Source: Clostridiales bacterium | GTDB lineage: Bacteria; Bacillota; Dethiobacteria; Dethiobacterales; Dethiobacteraceae | NCBI GenBank assembly: GCA_018335855.1 | Contig: JAGXRM010000019.1 | Location: 28,690-92,689, forward strand | Length of the DNA: 64,000 bases | Reading direction: 5' to 3' | Shown here: piece by piece, positions 8,627 to 16,214 of the stretch | How the letters are laid out: every line of letters begins with the position of its first letter | How positions within the stretch are numbered: position 1 is the stretch's first letter | Made by a program: the position numbers and the translations under genes | Notes under the pieces: generated by a model | The model's database searches: none | Seen by the model: only the letters and a program-made list of their open reading frames with translations | Told to the model about the DNA's origin: nothing

Positions 8627-9469
8627 TTAGCGTTTATTCCCCAGCCGATCCTTTATCCACTTTCGGGCCTGTCCGATTGTTAACGGCAATGTCTCTGTAT
8701 CAACGTCATCTTTGTCGCGCAATATCTCGGCAAGATGAGCGATTCGCGGCAACCGCAACCCGGCCTTTCGCATCGCGGCCGCATCACTGAGCACTTCTGC
8801 CGCCGGACCGGTACGGACGACCTGCCCCTTGTCAAGGACGCAAACACGGTGGGCAAACACGGCCGCCAAATCCACATCATGGGTAGTCACGACCACTGTG
8901 AGCTGTTTTGATTCATTGAGTGCCCTGACCAATTCCATGATACGCACGGCACCTATGGGATCAATCCCGGCTGTAGGCTCATCCAGCAGCAACACTTCCG
9001 GATCCATGACCAGGATCCCGGCCAGTGCTGCCCTTTTCTTCTGACCGTACGAAAGGGTGCGGACTTCCCTGGGCCCGAACCCGGCAAGGCCCACCGTTGC
9101 CAACGCCTCCGCTGCCATTTCTCTGGCCTTTTCTCCATCTTCCCCTAAGTTGCGGGGACCGTACATCACATCTTCTTCTACGGTAGGTGCAAATAACTGG
9201 TCGTTGGGATCCTGAAAAACCAATCCTACCTTACTGAATAAATCTTTTTCCCGGTATCTCCCCAGAAGCATGCCATGAAGGGAAACAGCGCCCGAACCAG
9301 GCCTTAGCAGCCCATTTAGATGGTGAAGCAGGGTCGTCTTCCCCGAACCGTTTACTCCGAGAAGAAATAATATTTCACCTGTTTCCACAGTCAGTGTCAG
9401 CCGGTCAAGCGCCGGGACGTTGGTGCCAGGATACGTATAGGTAATATCTTGTGCAGTTAAAATTGACAC
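8627..9469 (-). CDS. cbiO: Cobalt ECF transporter ATP-binding protein
   Basis: This ATPase energises cobalt uptake with CbiM and CbiQ. I set the start at the GTG at 9469 because the family homology begins at SILTAQDITYTYPG and GGGAGG lies just upstream; the open frame extending to 9790 only adds sequence overlapping cbiQ. The 280-residue protein has Walker A GVNGSGKTT (residues 38-46), a Q-loop in FQDPNDQLF, the signature LSYGQKKRAALAG and Walker B VLLLDEPTAGID. It links the transporter genes to the biosynthetic genes of the operon. Confidence 0.94.
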   Translation of the reverse strand: MSILTAQDITYTYPGTNVPALDRLTLTVETGEILFLLGVNGSGKTTLLHHLNGLLRPGSGAVSLHGMLLGRYREKDLFSKVGLVFQDPNDQLFAPTVEEDVMYGPRNLGEDGEKAREMAAEALATVGLAGFGPREVRTLSYGQKKRAALAGILVMDPEVLLLDEPTAGIDPIGAVRIMELVRALNESKQLTVVVTTHDVDLAAVFAHRVCVLDKGQVVRTGPAAEVLSDAAAMRKAGLRLPRIAHLAEILRDKDDVDTETLPLTIGQARKWIKDRLGNKR

Positions 9470-9500
9470 GGCGCCACCTCCCGATAAGACTACTATGATT

Positions 9501-10232
9501 TTACCACACTTGCCAGCGCCCAACATACAGTGCAAGGAAAAGTACCGCTGCGGTGAAAAGGGGAATCGCATGACGAAAATGAGTGACGGTAAGAGGTTTT
9601 GGCCGCTCCGCCGTTGCTCTGCCGTCAAACCCGCGAATACGCATGGCCCGATACGTCCGCTCACTGTGGTCAAATGCGCGCACCACGGCCTGCCCGCCGA
9701 TTGCCGCTGTGGAAACGGCGGCAGAGCGCCAGTCCTGGTAACCCAGTCGCAGCGTCCTGGCCTGGCGCATTCTGCAGATTTCCTCTTCATAGACAGAAAG
9801 ATAACGCCAAGTCATGCTAAGTACAGCAACCACCGGTGCCGGCACCCGCAGCCAGGTCATGGCACCGTTAATTTGCGTTAGTGTAGACGATTGGGCAAAC
9901 CAGAAAAATGCCAAAACACCGGATGCAATCCGCAGTGCCAATAATCGTCCCATCACAAACCCCTGCGGAGAGTACCTAATCAGTTGCCCTAAAATTGTAA
10001 CGGTTTCCATGGGCGCACCGCCAAAAAAGAAATGAGCCAGGAAAAAGATGGCAGCAAACGTCAATGGAATAAGCAGCCTTTTAAAGCTTCGCAAAGGCGG
10101 ACGGGTGAAAACGATTAAACATCCGAAAAAGCAAGCGGTGAAGATAAGAAACTGCGGCCGGGTGGACGCACTCCCCAGCAGTAAGATGAAAATCAGAAAA
10201 AGAAGTTTCAATCGGACATCAATGTTTTTCAT
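9501..10232 (-). CDS. cbiQ: Cobalt ECF transporter transmembrane (T) component
   Basis: CbiQ couples ATP hydrolysis by CbiO to the substrate-binding CbiM. The start was placed at ATG 10232 (MKNIDVRLKLLFL), which overlaps the cbiM stop by ATGA; the longer frame to 10376 runs back through cbiM. The 243-residue protein has about five hydrophobic segments and the two Ala-Arg coupling motifs typical of T components in its second half (AQSSTLTQINGAM region, then RMRQARTLRLGY). A short gap of about 31 bp separates it from cbiO. Confidence 0.93.
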   Translation of the reverse strand: MKNIDVRLKLLFLIFILLLGSASTRPQFLIFTACFFGCLIVFTRPPLRSFKRLLIPLTFAAIFFLAHFFFGGAPMETVTILGQLIRYSPQGFVMGRLLALRIASGVLAFFWFAQSSTLTQINGAMTWLRVPAPVVAVLSMTWRYLSVYEEEICRMRQARTLRLGYQDWRSAAVSTAAIGGQAVVRAFDHSERTYRAMRIRGFDGRATAERPKPLTVTHFRHAIPLFTAAVLFLALYVGRWQVW

Positions 10233-10894
10233 TGCTCGGCCTCCGCCTGCTGCAGCCGTTTCACCAACGCCGGCCGGGATTGTGTAACATAGTTCAGTAT
10301 ACCCACCGTGATAAATCCTTCCAGTAACGCTACCGGAAGCTGCAGGGGGAGAAACGCCAATATCAGCACTGCCCACTGGGCAAAAAAAGTTTGCCCGGGA
10401 AACACCGGTGCCAACTGCAGTGCAGAAACAACATAGACCGCCAGATCACCAATCAGCGCCGCCAAAAATATAGCCGCCGGCTTGGGAACGCGAACCCGCA
10501 AAGCCGAACGGTAAACAGCAATGGTTGCAAAAGAACCGGCTACGCCCATAGCAAAAACATTGGCACCCAGTGGTCCCAAACCTCCCTCTCCCAGGAGGAG
10601 CGCCTGAAGAATCAAAGCAACTAAAGACAAAATAATAGCGAGCCATGGACCAACCAACAGCGCAGCCAGCGGCACACCGACCATATGGGCCGACGTTCCG
10701 GTAAACGGTACCGGGATATGCAGCATGGACATGACAAAAACGGCTGCTCCCAGTATCCCCATCATCGGCAGTAGCTCCGGTATCTTCTTTTCCGTCTTTC
10801 TGTATTCCTTAACGGCCCGAACCAGCATGATACCGCTGGCACCGGCCCACCCGGCAGCTTGTGCTGCCGGTAAAATTCCCTCAGGCAAATGCAT
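10229..10894 (-). CDS. cbiM: Cobalt ECF transporter substrate-binding component
   Basis: CbiM is the membrane component that captures Co2+; its extreme N-terminus, here MHLPEGILP, folds into the protein and uses His2 to bind metal. The 221-residue protein has several hydrophobic helices and the GTSAHMVGVPLAALLVGPW block. No cbiN gene exists: cbiM overlaps cbiQ directly and lacks room for a CbiN-like two-helix protein. The transporter is therefore a CbiMQO type, or CbiN is encoded elsewhere. Confidence 0.94.
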   Translation of the reverse strand: MHLPEGILPAAQAAGWAGASGIMLVRAVKEYRKTEKKIPELLPMMGILGAAVFVMSMLHIPVPFTGTSAHMVGVPLAALLVGPWLAIILSLVALILQALLLGEGGLGPLGANVFAMGVAGSFATIAVYRSALRVRVPKPAAIFLAALIGDLAVYVVSALQLAPVFPGQTFFAQWAVLILAFLPLQLPVALLEGFITVGILNYVTQSRPALVKRLQQAEAEQ

Positions 10895-10907
10895 GGTGTA
10901 GCCTCCT

Positions 10908-12389
10908 TTATGTCTTTTGAATCAATGTATGTAGCAATTCCAAATCAAGGTGGTCACGGACAGCCTGGGCCAGCAGGCGGTATGAGCTTTCCCGCCGCTG
11001 CCGGGCCGAAACACCGTCACCGGTCCGTTCAGGTAATCCATGGGCAACACGCACCCGGTTGAGGAACCCTTGCCGGAACTGCGCTGAATCAAACAATCCG
11101 TGCAGATACGTGCCAATTACCCGCCCGTCCCCACTCACCGCCCCGTCCGGCCGCCATACCCCGTCTTCAGCGGCTAAACTGGCAAAGGGCTCTCCGGCCA
11201 GCCGTATCGTCCTTCCCATGTGTATTTCATAGCCTTCCAGTGACTCACCCTCGAACACGGTTTTACCTGTAACGCGGATTGTGGTTTTCTCCGGGTAAAA
11301 TTCCGTCTCCACCGGCAGCAGACCCAATCCCTGGCCGTCACCGCCGGTACCGTCACTGCCGGATGGGTCTGTAATTCGTTCCCCCAGCATCTGGTAACCG
11401 CCGCAGACACCGACCACGTAGGAGCCGTGTTGCTGGGCGGCCAATATTGTCTCCGCCAGGCCGCTGTCCCTGAGAAACGCCAAGTCTGCCAGGGTATTTT
11501 TTGTTCCCGGCAAAATAATCAGATGAGGAGAGCCAATCTCACCCGGTCGGTCCGTGAACCGCAGCGATACCCCCTCTTCTTCGGCCAAAACGTGGTAATC
11601 GGTAAAGTTGGCAATCCGCGGCAGGGTAATGACAACAACTTGCAGCTCCCCCGCTCCGTTCCCGGCCCCGCGCAGGCCCAGAGAATCCTCGGCGGGCAAC
11701 GACAGCTTCTCCAGAAACGGCACCACCCCTACAATGGGCTTGCCTGTAATTTCTGTTAGCTGGTCTAAACCGGGCTGCAGCCTTTCCTTAATTCCCCGGA
11801 ACTTATTAATGATCACACCCTGCACCCGGTTTCGTTCATCATCGGTAAGAAGGGCCAGTGTACCTACCACGGCGGCAAACACTCCGCCGCGGTCTATGTC
11901 GGCAGCCAAAAGTACAGGAGCATCCGCAGCAGCAGCCAATCTCATATTTACGATGTCATGGTCACGGAGATTCACTTCGGCCGGGCTGCCTGCCCCTTCT
12001 ATCACCACCACATCAAACTGTCGGCGCAGCTTTGTCAAAGCTTTAAGCACGGCGGGAAACGCTTCCTGTTTGTATTCCTGATAGTGTGCTGCAGACATAT
12101 CGCCCACCGGTTTCCCGCTGACAATAACCTGGCAGTCCGTATCCGACACCGGCTTGAGTAACACAGGATTCATCTCCACCATCGGTGCCACCCTGGCCGC
12201 CTCAGCCTGCATCACCTGAGCCCAGCCAATCTCACCGCCGGGGACAACCATGGCATTTAGGGCCATATTCTGCGCCTTAAACGGTGCCACAGTATACCCT
12301 TCCTCACTGAGCCAGCGGCAGAGCGCAGCGCAAAGGATACTTTTGCCTGTGTCCGATGAGGTGCCCTGCACCATAATCACAGCACCCAT
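10908..12389 (-). CDS. cbiP: Cobyric acid synthase, second tandem copy
   Basis: This enzyme amidates carboxylates b, d, e and g of adenosylcobyrinate a,c-diamide using glutamine and ATP. The 493-residue protein starts MGAVIMVQGTSSDTGKSIL with a P-loop-like nucleotide motif. Its C-terminal GATase has the nucleophile in GVCGGYQML and the catalytic His in GTYLHGLF. The start codon abuts the stop of a second cobyric acid synthase just upstream; the two proteins are clearly paralogous but diverged. Having two adjacent copies is unusual, and one may have a different substrate or regiospecificity. Confidence 0.93.
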   Translation of the reverse strand: MGAVIMVQGTSSDTGKSILCAALCRWLSEEGYTVAPFKAQNMALNAMVVPGGEIGWAQVMQAEAARVAPMVEMNPVLLKPVSDTDCQVIVSGKPVGDMSAAHYQEYKQEAFPAVLKALTKLRRQFDVVVIEGAGSPAEVNLRDHDIVNMRLAAAADAPVLLAADIDRGGVFAAVVGTLALLTDDERNRVQGVIINKFRGIKERLQPGLDQLTEITGKPIVGVVPFLEKLSLPAEDSLGLRGAGNGAGELQVVVITLPRIANFTDYHVLAEEEGVSLRFTDRPGEIGSPHLIILPGTKNTLADLAFLRDSGLAETILAAQQHGSYVVGVCGGYQMLGERITDPSGSDGTGGDGQGLGLLPVETEFYPEKTTIRVTGKTVFEGESLEGYEIHMGRTIRLAGEPFASLAAEDGVWRPDGAVSGDGRVIGTYLHGLFDSAQFRQGFLNRVRVAHGLPERTGDGVSARQRRESSYRLLAQAVRDHLDLELLHTLIQKT

Positions 12390-13924
12390 CAGCTCTCACC
12401 CCGCTTCGGCCCGTTCAGGCCCATCATCGCATAAATTGCATCCATGTCCAGCGAGGCCCGGACATGGTCTGCCAAACGGTCAATTGGTTTGACAACAGCG
12501 TCTTCCGACGGTGCCAGGGCTACCCAGCCCTTACGCAATCGCAGTGTATTAAGCCAGGTCCGTCTGAAAACCGGTTTATCAAAAACGCCGTGCAGATAGG
12601 TACCCCAGATGTTTCCGCAAGGGGAAACGGCGCCTTCAGGAATTTTATCCCCTGAGTCCGTAATGAGCTGAAACGCAGGCAGGCACCCGGTATGACGCTC
12701 TGTCTGCCCCATATGTATTTCGTACCCTTCTACCAGGCAGCCCTCAGCAAAGGGCAACAGTCCTTCAGCCCGGGCACGGGTAACCCTTTTTTCGGGGAAA
12801 AAGTTTGTATCGGTAGCCAGTAAACCAAGCCCGCCGGTAACAAGAGGAGCCCCTCCTGATTCCCGGCCATCGGGGTCACTCAGTGTCTGCCCCAGAATCT
12901 GATATCCGCCACAAATTCCCACCACAGGCACGCCACGGGCAGCCAGATTTATGACAGCCGCAGCCAACCCCGTTTCTTGCAGAAAAGTGAGATCGTTCAT
13001 ACTGTTTTTCGTGCCGGGAATAATGACGGCGTCCATATCGGCGGACAATTGCTCCGGGTCATTGCAATAGTGAAGCGAAACATCACTTTCAGCTGCCAAT
13101 GCATCCAAATCGGTAAAATTTGAGATGTGGGGCAGGCGAAGCACTGCGATGCGCAACTGGTTTTCCCCATGATTCAGCGGTACCTCTATCCTCTCCAGCG
13201 CCACACCATCTTCTTCAGCCAGACCTGTATCGGCTACGTAAGGCACTACACCGATTACTGGCCTGCCGGTCCGTTCTTCCACCACATCTAACCCTGGTTG
13301 CAATAACTCCAGATCACCGCGGAATTTATTAAAGATAAATCCCGCTACCCGGGCATTGTCTTCTGCGGGGAGAAGCATCATTGTTCCAACTACCGCAGCC
13401 AGCGCACCGCCCTGATTCACATCTCCCACCAGTAAGACTGGTGCGTCTGCCAGGTGAGCCACTTTCATGTTGGCCACATCCTGTGCGGCTAAATTAATTT
13501 CTGCAGGGCTTCCCGCACCTTCAATGACCAGAATTTCATAGTCTTTGTGTAATATACTGAGTGACTCCCCGATGATATTCATACAAAGAGCGACATATTC
13601 TTCTTCCGTCCTGGTTGAGTAATCCATATCGCCATGGACCTGGCCCCGGACAATAACCTGCGCCTGTCCTTTTCCTTTGGGCTTAACTAAAATAGGATTC
13701 ATATGTACAGTGGCCTCAATCCCGGCCGCCTCAGCCTGCTCTCCCTGGGCACGGCCAATTTCGCCACCGTCTGCAGTCACATGGGAGTTCAGTGCCATGT
13801 TCCAGCTTTTAAACGGCGCCACACGGTAGCCCTCCCGGGCAAAAATACGGCAGAGCGCCGCAGCAATCACACTCTTGCCCACATGTGAAGCTGTCCCTTG
13901 AATCATAATTGTTTTCGCCATCAT
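12389..13924 (-). CDS. cbiP: Cobyric acid synthase, first tandem copy
   Basis: The first gene of the cobalamin operon encodes a 511-residue cobyric acid synthase. It starts MMAKTIMIQGTASHVGKSV (P-loop-like), has the central AGSPAEINL and HISNFTDLDAL blocks, and ends with a complete GATase: nucleophile in GICGGYQIL and His in GTYLHGVF. It is close to the typical family length. The stop overlaps the start of the second copy by one base, so both are made from one transcript. Upstream are only about 95 bp shared with a divergent ferredoxin promoter; I saw no riboswitch there. Confidence 0.93.
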   Translation of the reverse strand: MMAKTIMIQGTASHVGKSVIAAALCRIFAREGYRVAPFKSWNMALNSHVTADGGEIGRAQGEQAEAAGIEATVHMNPILVKPKGKGQAQVIVRGQVHGDMDYSTRTEEEYVALCMNIIGESLSILHKDYEILVIEGAGSPAEINLAAQDVANMKVAHLADAPVLLVGDVNQGGALAAVVGTMMLLPAEDNARVAGFIFNKFRGDLELLQPGLDVVEERTGRPVIGVVPYVADTGLAEEDGVALERIEVPLNHGENQLRIAVLRLPHISNFTDLDALAAESDVSLHYCNDPEQLSADMDAVIIPGTKNSMNDLTFLQETGLAAAVINLAARGVPVVGICGGYQILGQTLSDPDGRESGGAPLVTGGLGLLATDTNFFPEKRVTRARAEGLLPFAEGCLVEGYEIHMGQTERHTGCLPAFQLITDSGDKIPEGAVSPCGNIWGTYLHGVFDKPVFRRTWLNTLRLRKGWVALAPSEDAVVKPIDRLADHVRASLDMDAIYAMMGLNGPKRGES

Positions 13925-13948
13925 CGAATCCTTTCACCGGCTCACTTC

Positions 13949-13977
13949 TTGACAAAAAACCGGGCGGAGAGTAAAAT
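13949..13977 (+). promoter_or_regulatory. Sigma-A promoter of the ferredoxin gene
   Basis: A perfect -35 TTGACA (13949-13954) is followed after 17 bases by TAAAAT (13972-13977). The start codon of the ferredoxin gene is about 40 bp further. The transcription start would fall inside the palindrome at 13982-13998. Confidence 0.85.
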
Positions 13978-13981
13978 ATAC

Positions 13982-13998
13982 ATACCCACTAGGGGTAT
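13982..13998. promoter_or_regulatory. CsoR/CstR-like operator
   Basis: The sequence ATACCCACTAGGGGTAT is a near-perfect inverted repeat of ATACCC and GGGTAT around five bases. Known CsoR-family operators have the same TACCC-N5-GGGTA form; that comparison is from memory. It sits at the expected transcription start of the promoter just upstream, where a bound repressor would block initiation. The ligand (copper, persulfide or other) cannot be told from the sequence, and no csoR/cstR gene is in the window. Confidence 0.6.
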
Positions 13999-14018
13999 AA
14001 TATTAGGGAGGCTCTACT

Positions 14019-14207
14019 ATGAAAAAATTTGCCATTAATCCGAATAACTGTGATAAGTCTCCGGGCTGTCCAGTCCGCAGGGAATGTCCCAGCCACGCTA
14101 TTTTGGAAATGGACGGCGTTTACTATATTGATATGGACGTCTGCCGCGGTTGCGGGCTTTGCGTAAAGGTTTGCCCGAGAAATGCTGTGGAAGAAAGTGC
14201 ATCCTGA
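14019..14207 (+). CDS. Small 4Fe-4S ferredoxin
   Basis: The 62-residue protein has two cysteine groups. The first is atypical (CDKSPGCPVRREC); the second is the classical CRGCGLCVKVCP. It could bind two [4Fe-4S] clusters as a soluble electron carrier, but the partner is unknown. The start ATG follows a strong site (agggagg, 7 bp upstream). It is preceded by a consensus promoter with an overlapping CsoR-like palindrome, so it is probably inducible. It lies 66 bp before a membrane protein with an RCK_C domain, likely in the same transcript. Confidence 0.85.
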   Translation: MKKFAINPNNCDKSPGCPVRRECPSHAILEMDGVYYIDMDVCRGCGLCVKVCPRNAVEESAS

Positions 14208-14273
14208 TTAATTTTCCTCCGGCGGGCTATGCTACCATGAGAATACATTTGCAGTAAAGGCCGGTGGTATCAA

Positions 14274-14948
14274 ATGACCAATGAACTTATGCTGCTTTTT
14301 CTCGTGGCTACTCTGCTTTTTCTCATCCTGGAAGTGGCGGCGGTTATGCTCCGCCTGACCGGCCTGGACCGGGATACGGCCCGCTTCCAGGCCATTTCCA
14401 TTATTACAGCCTCGGGCTATACCACATCGGAGTCGGAACTGGTTGCCCGCCATCCGGTACGCCGTAAAATTGCTATGTTTCTAATGATTTCCGGCACCAT
14501 CGCCCTGGCCTTTATCATTTCTATCCTGGTTCGTATTTTAGGCCGTGGCTTGTCGGGACCCGAAGAAGTATTTTCGGCCGTAACCGCCCTGCTGGTTATC
14601 TACTTGCTCTTTCATAATCCAATTATGGCCGGCATGGTGGACCGCTACCTGGAACGGCAGCTATTGAAACAGCCTTATCTGTCCCGCCGCAGTGTGGAAG
14701 AACTATTAAAGCTGGATGAAAACTACAGTATTGCCGAAGTACATCTAAGTAACCCTGACTCCCATTGGTTCGGTAAAACACTCTCAGAAATTCGTCCGCG
14801 GGACCAAGGGATTATGATCCTTTCCATCCGCCGGAACGGCAACGTGATCCGGGCGCCGCTGGGCACAGACGACTTGCGTCAGGGAGACATATTACTGGTT
14901 TACGGCCGCCCAAAATATATTTCTCAATTAATCGAACGTGTCACATAA
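14274..14948 (+). CDS. Membrane protein with TrkA-C (RCK_C) domain
   Basis: The 224-residue protein has two or three hydrophobic segments in its first 120 residues and a C-terminal RCK_C-like domain (about 140-224: EVHLSNPDSHWFGKTLSEI to GDILLVYGRPKYI). RCK_C domains bind ligands in cation channels and transporters. A pore-like ITASGYTTSESELV stretch near residue 45 is loosely like Trk/Ktr pore sequences; I would not call it a channel on that alone. The start ATG follows ggtgg. Its 3' end overlaps the convergent btuD gene by 21 bases. Confidence 0.75.
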   Translation: MTNELMLLFLVATLLFLILEVAAVMLRLTGLDRDTARFQAISIITASGYTTSESELVARHPVRRKIAMFLMISGTIALAFIISILVRILGRGLSGPEEVFSAVTALLVIYLLFHNPIMAGMVDRYLERQLLKQPYLSRRSVEELLKLDENYSIAEVHLSNPDSHWFGKTLSEIRPRDQGIMILSIRRNGNVIRAPLGTDDLRQGDILLVYGRPKYISQLIERVT

Positions 14949-16205
14949 ACTGAATTGTTCTGCCAAAGCCCGGTAAAGCCGGGCTTTTTCATTGACGATG
15001 GAGCCCCTGGTCCTTAGCACCCCAAGTAATCGCAAACCCTCTCCCCCGGTAAAATCCCGATTCCTGTCTGGATTCTCCTCCAGAATAAATAAGGATTTTC
15101 CCAGATCCACTGCGAATCCCGCTGCTTCCAGGTTGCGTATATTGCCGTTCCCCAAAGGTGCTTCGGCCAACACCACAGCGTCTGCCTGCCGGATCATTGC
15201 CAGATTTTCATCATGTCTTTGCTCGGATATCCCGGAAAAAGGAGCCTCAGCCACCACAGATATACCCATTGCCCGGGCCGCCTCCCAATCACTGTCACCG
15301 ACATTGAGAACGCCTACCGTTACGGTGTATCCCGCATCTCTCAAATCACGGAGCATCTCACCGCCGCTGCCTCCACCGGCCAGGACATGTACTCTTTTCT
15401 TCTCCGGTTCAGCAACCACATTGTCCTTTGTTACAGGCAACAACGAAACAGTAGGGGTGCCCAGTACAGGGTGGGGAGTCACCAGCACATGCGTTCTATA
15501 TACGTTGCCGATGTTTTTATCAGTCAGAACTTCAGCCGGGGAGCCGCTGGCAAAAATCTTTCCATTATTGAGTAACAACAGCATCTGGCAGTAATACGCT
15601 GCCAGGTTCAAGTCATGTAAGACGGCTACTACTGTGACACCATGGGTCACACTCAGCCGTTTAACTAGATCAAGGATTTCCTGCTGGTAGCCGATATCAA
15701 GATGGTTTGTAGGTTCATCCAGGAGAAGTACCTTTGGTTCCTGGGCCAGCGCCCGGGCGATCATTACCCGTTGCCGTTCCCCGCCGCTCAATTCGCTGAG
15801 CCTTCGCTCGCGCAAATGGGTGCACCCTGTCATTTCCATCACCTGACGGACGATTTCCCTGTCTTCCATTGTTTCCGACTGAAAACGACCCAGAAAAGGC
15901 GCCCTACCCATCAATACAATCTCTTCCACCGTAAAAAGATAACCTGCATCGCCGTCCTGGGTGACCACTGCCATCCGCCTGGCTAATTCCTTTTGTGAAA
16001 ACGACGCCAATTCCCGGCCGTCAAGATAAATGCTTCCCCCCGATGGTTTAAGCACACGGCTTATAAGTTTAAGCAGAGTTGTCTTACCGCTCCCGTTGGG
16101 GCCGATGATCCCGGTAAACACCCCTTCGCCCAGAGAAAATGTTGTACTGTCCAGCACGGCGGTTTCACCATATTTAAATGACAGTTGTTTGACGCTAATT
16201 TCCAT
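14928..16205 (-). CDS. btuD: Cobalamin/corrinoid ABC transporter ATPase with C-terminal extra domain
   Basis: Residues 1 to about 255 form a FecCD-type ABC ATPase: Walker A GPNGSGKT at 35-42, signature LSGGERQRVMIA, Walker B VLLLDEPTNHLD. From residue 272 follows a domain of about 154 residues beginning VHVLAGGGSGGEML that looks like a Rossmann-type nucleotide or ligand fold. Ordinary BtuD proteins end near 255. The riboswitch upstream and the BtuF and BtuC neighbours support corrinoid transport. The extra domain might sense or modify substrate; that is inference. It is the last gene of the unit. Confidence 0.9.
   Translation of the reverse strand: MEISVKQLSFKYGETAVLDSTTFSLGEGVFTGIIGPNGSGKTTLLKLISRVLKPSGGSIYLDGRELASFSQKELARRMAVVTQDGDAGYLFTVEEIVLMGRAPFLGRFQSETMEDREIVRQVMEMTGCTHLRERRLSELSGGERQRVMIARALAQEPKVLLLDEPTNHLDIGYQQEILDLVKRLSVTHGVTVVAVLHDLNLAAYYCQMLLLLNNGKIFASGSPAEVLTDKNIGNVYRTHVLVTPHPVLGTPTVSLLPVTKDNVVAEPEKKRVHVLAGGGSGGEMLRDLRDAGYTVTVGVLNVGDSDWEAARAMGISVVAEAPFSGISEQRHDENLAMIRQADAVVLAEAPLGNGNIRNLEAAGFAVDLGKSLFILEENPDRNRDFTGGEGLRLLGVLRTRGSIVNEKARLYRALAEQFSLCDTFD
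14967..14989 (+). terminator. Intrinsic terminator embedded in the convergent btuD gene
   Basis: A seven-base-pair stem, AGCCCGG pairing with CCGGGCT around TAAAG, is followed by a run of five T. It lies 18 bp after the stop of the RCK_C gene and, on the other strand, codes for the C-terminal part of BtuD. It should stop plus-strand transcription before it runs far antisense into the importer genes. Confidence 0.85.
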
Positions 16206-16214
16206 ATGGCGACC

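Noticed and set aside
8627..9790. Long cbiO frame starting at 9790
   Set aside because: The first 107 residues overlap cbiQ and look unlike an ATPase; the GTG at 9469 has a good ribosome-binding site and the correct family start.
13925..14018. Cobalamin riboswitch or sigma-A promoter for the cbi operon
   Set aside because: No B12 box is present and the space is too short; no -35/-10 pair on the minus strand was convincing.
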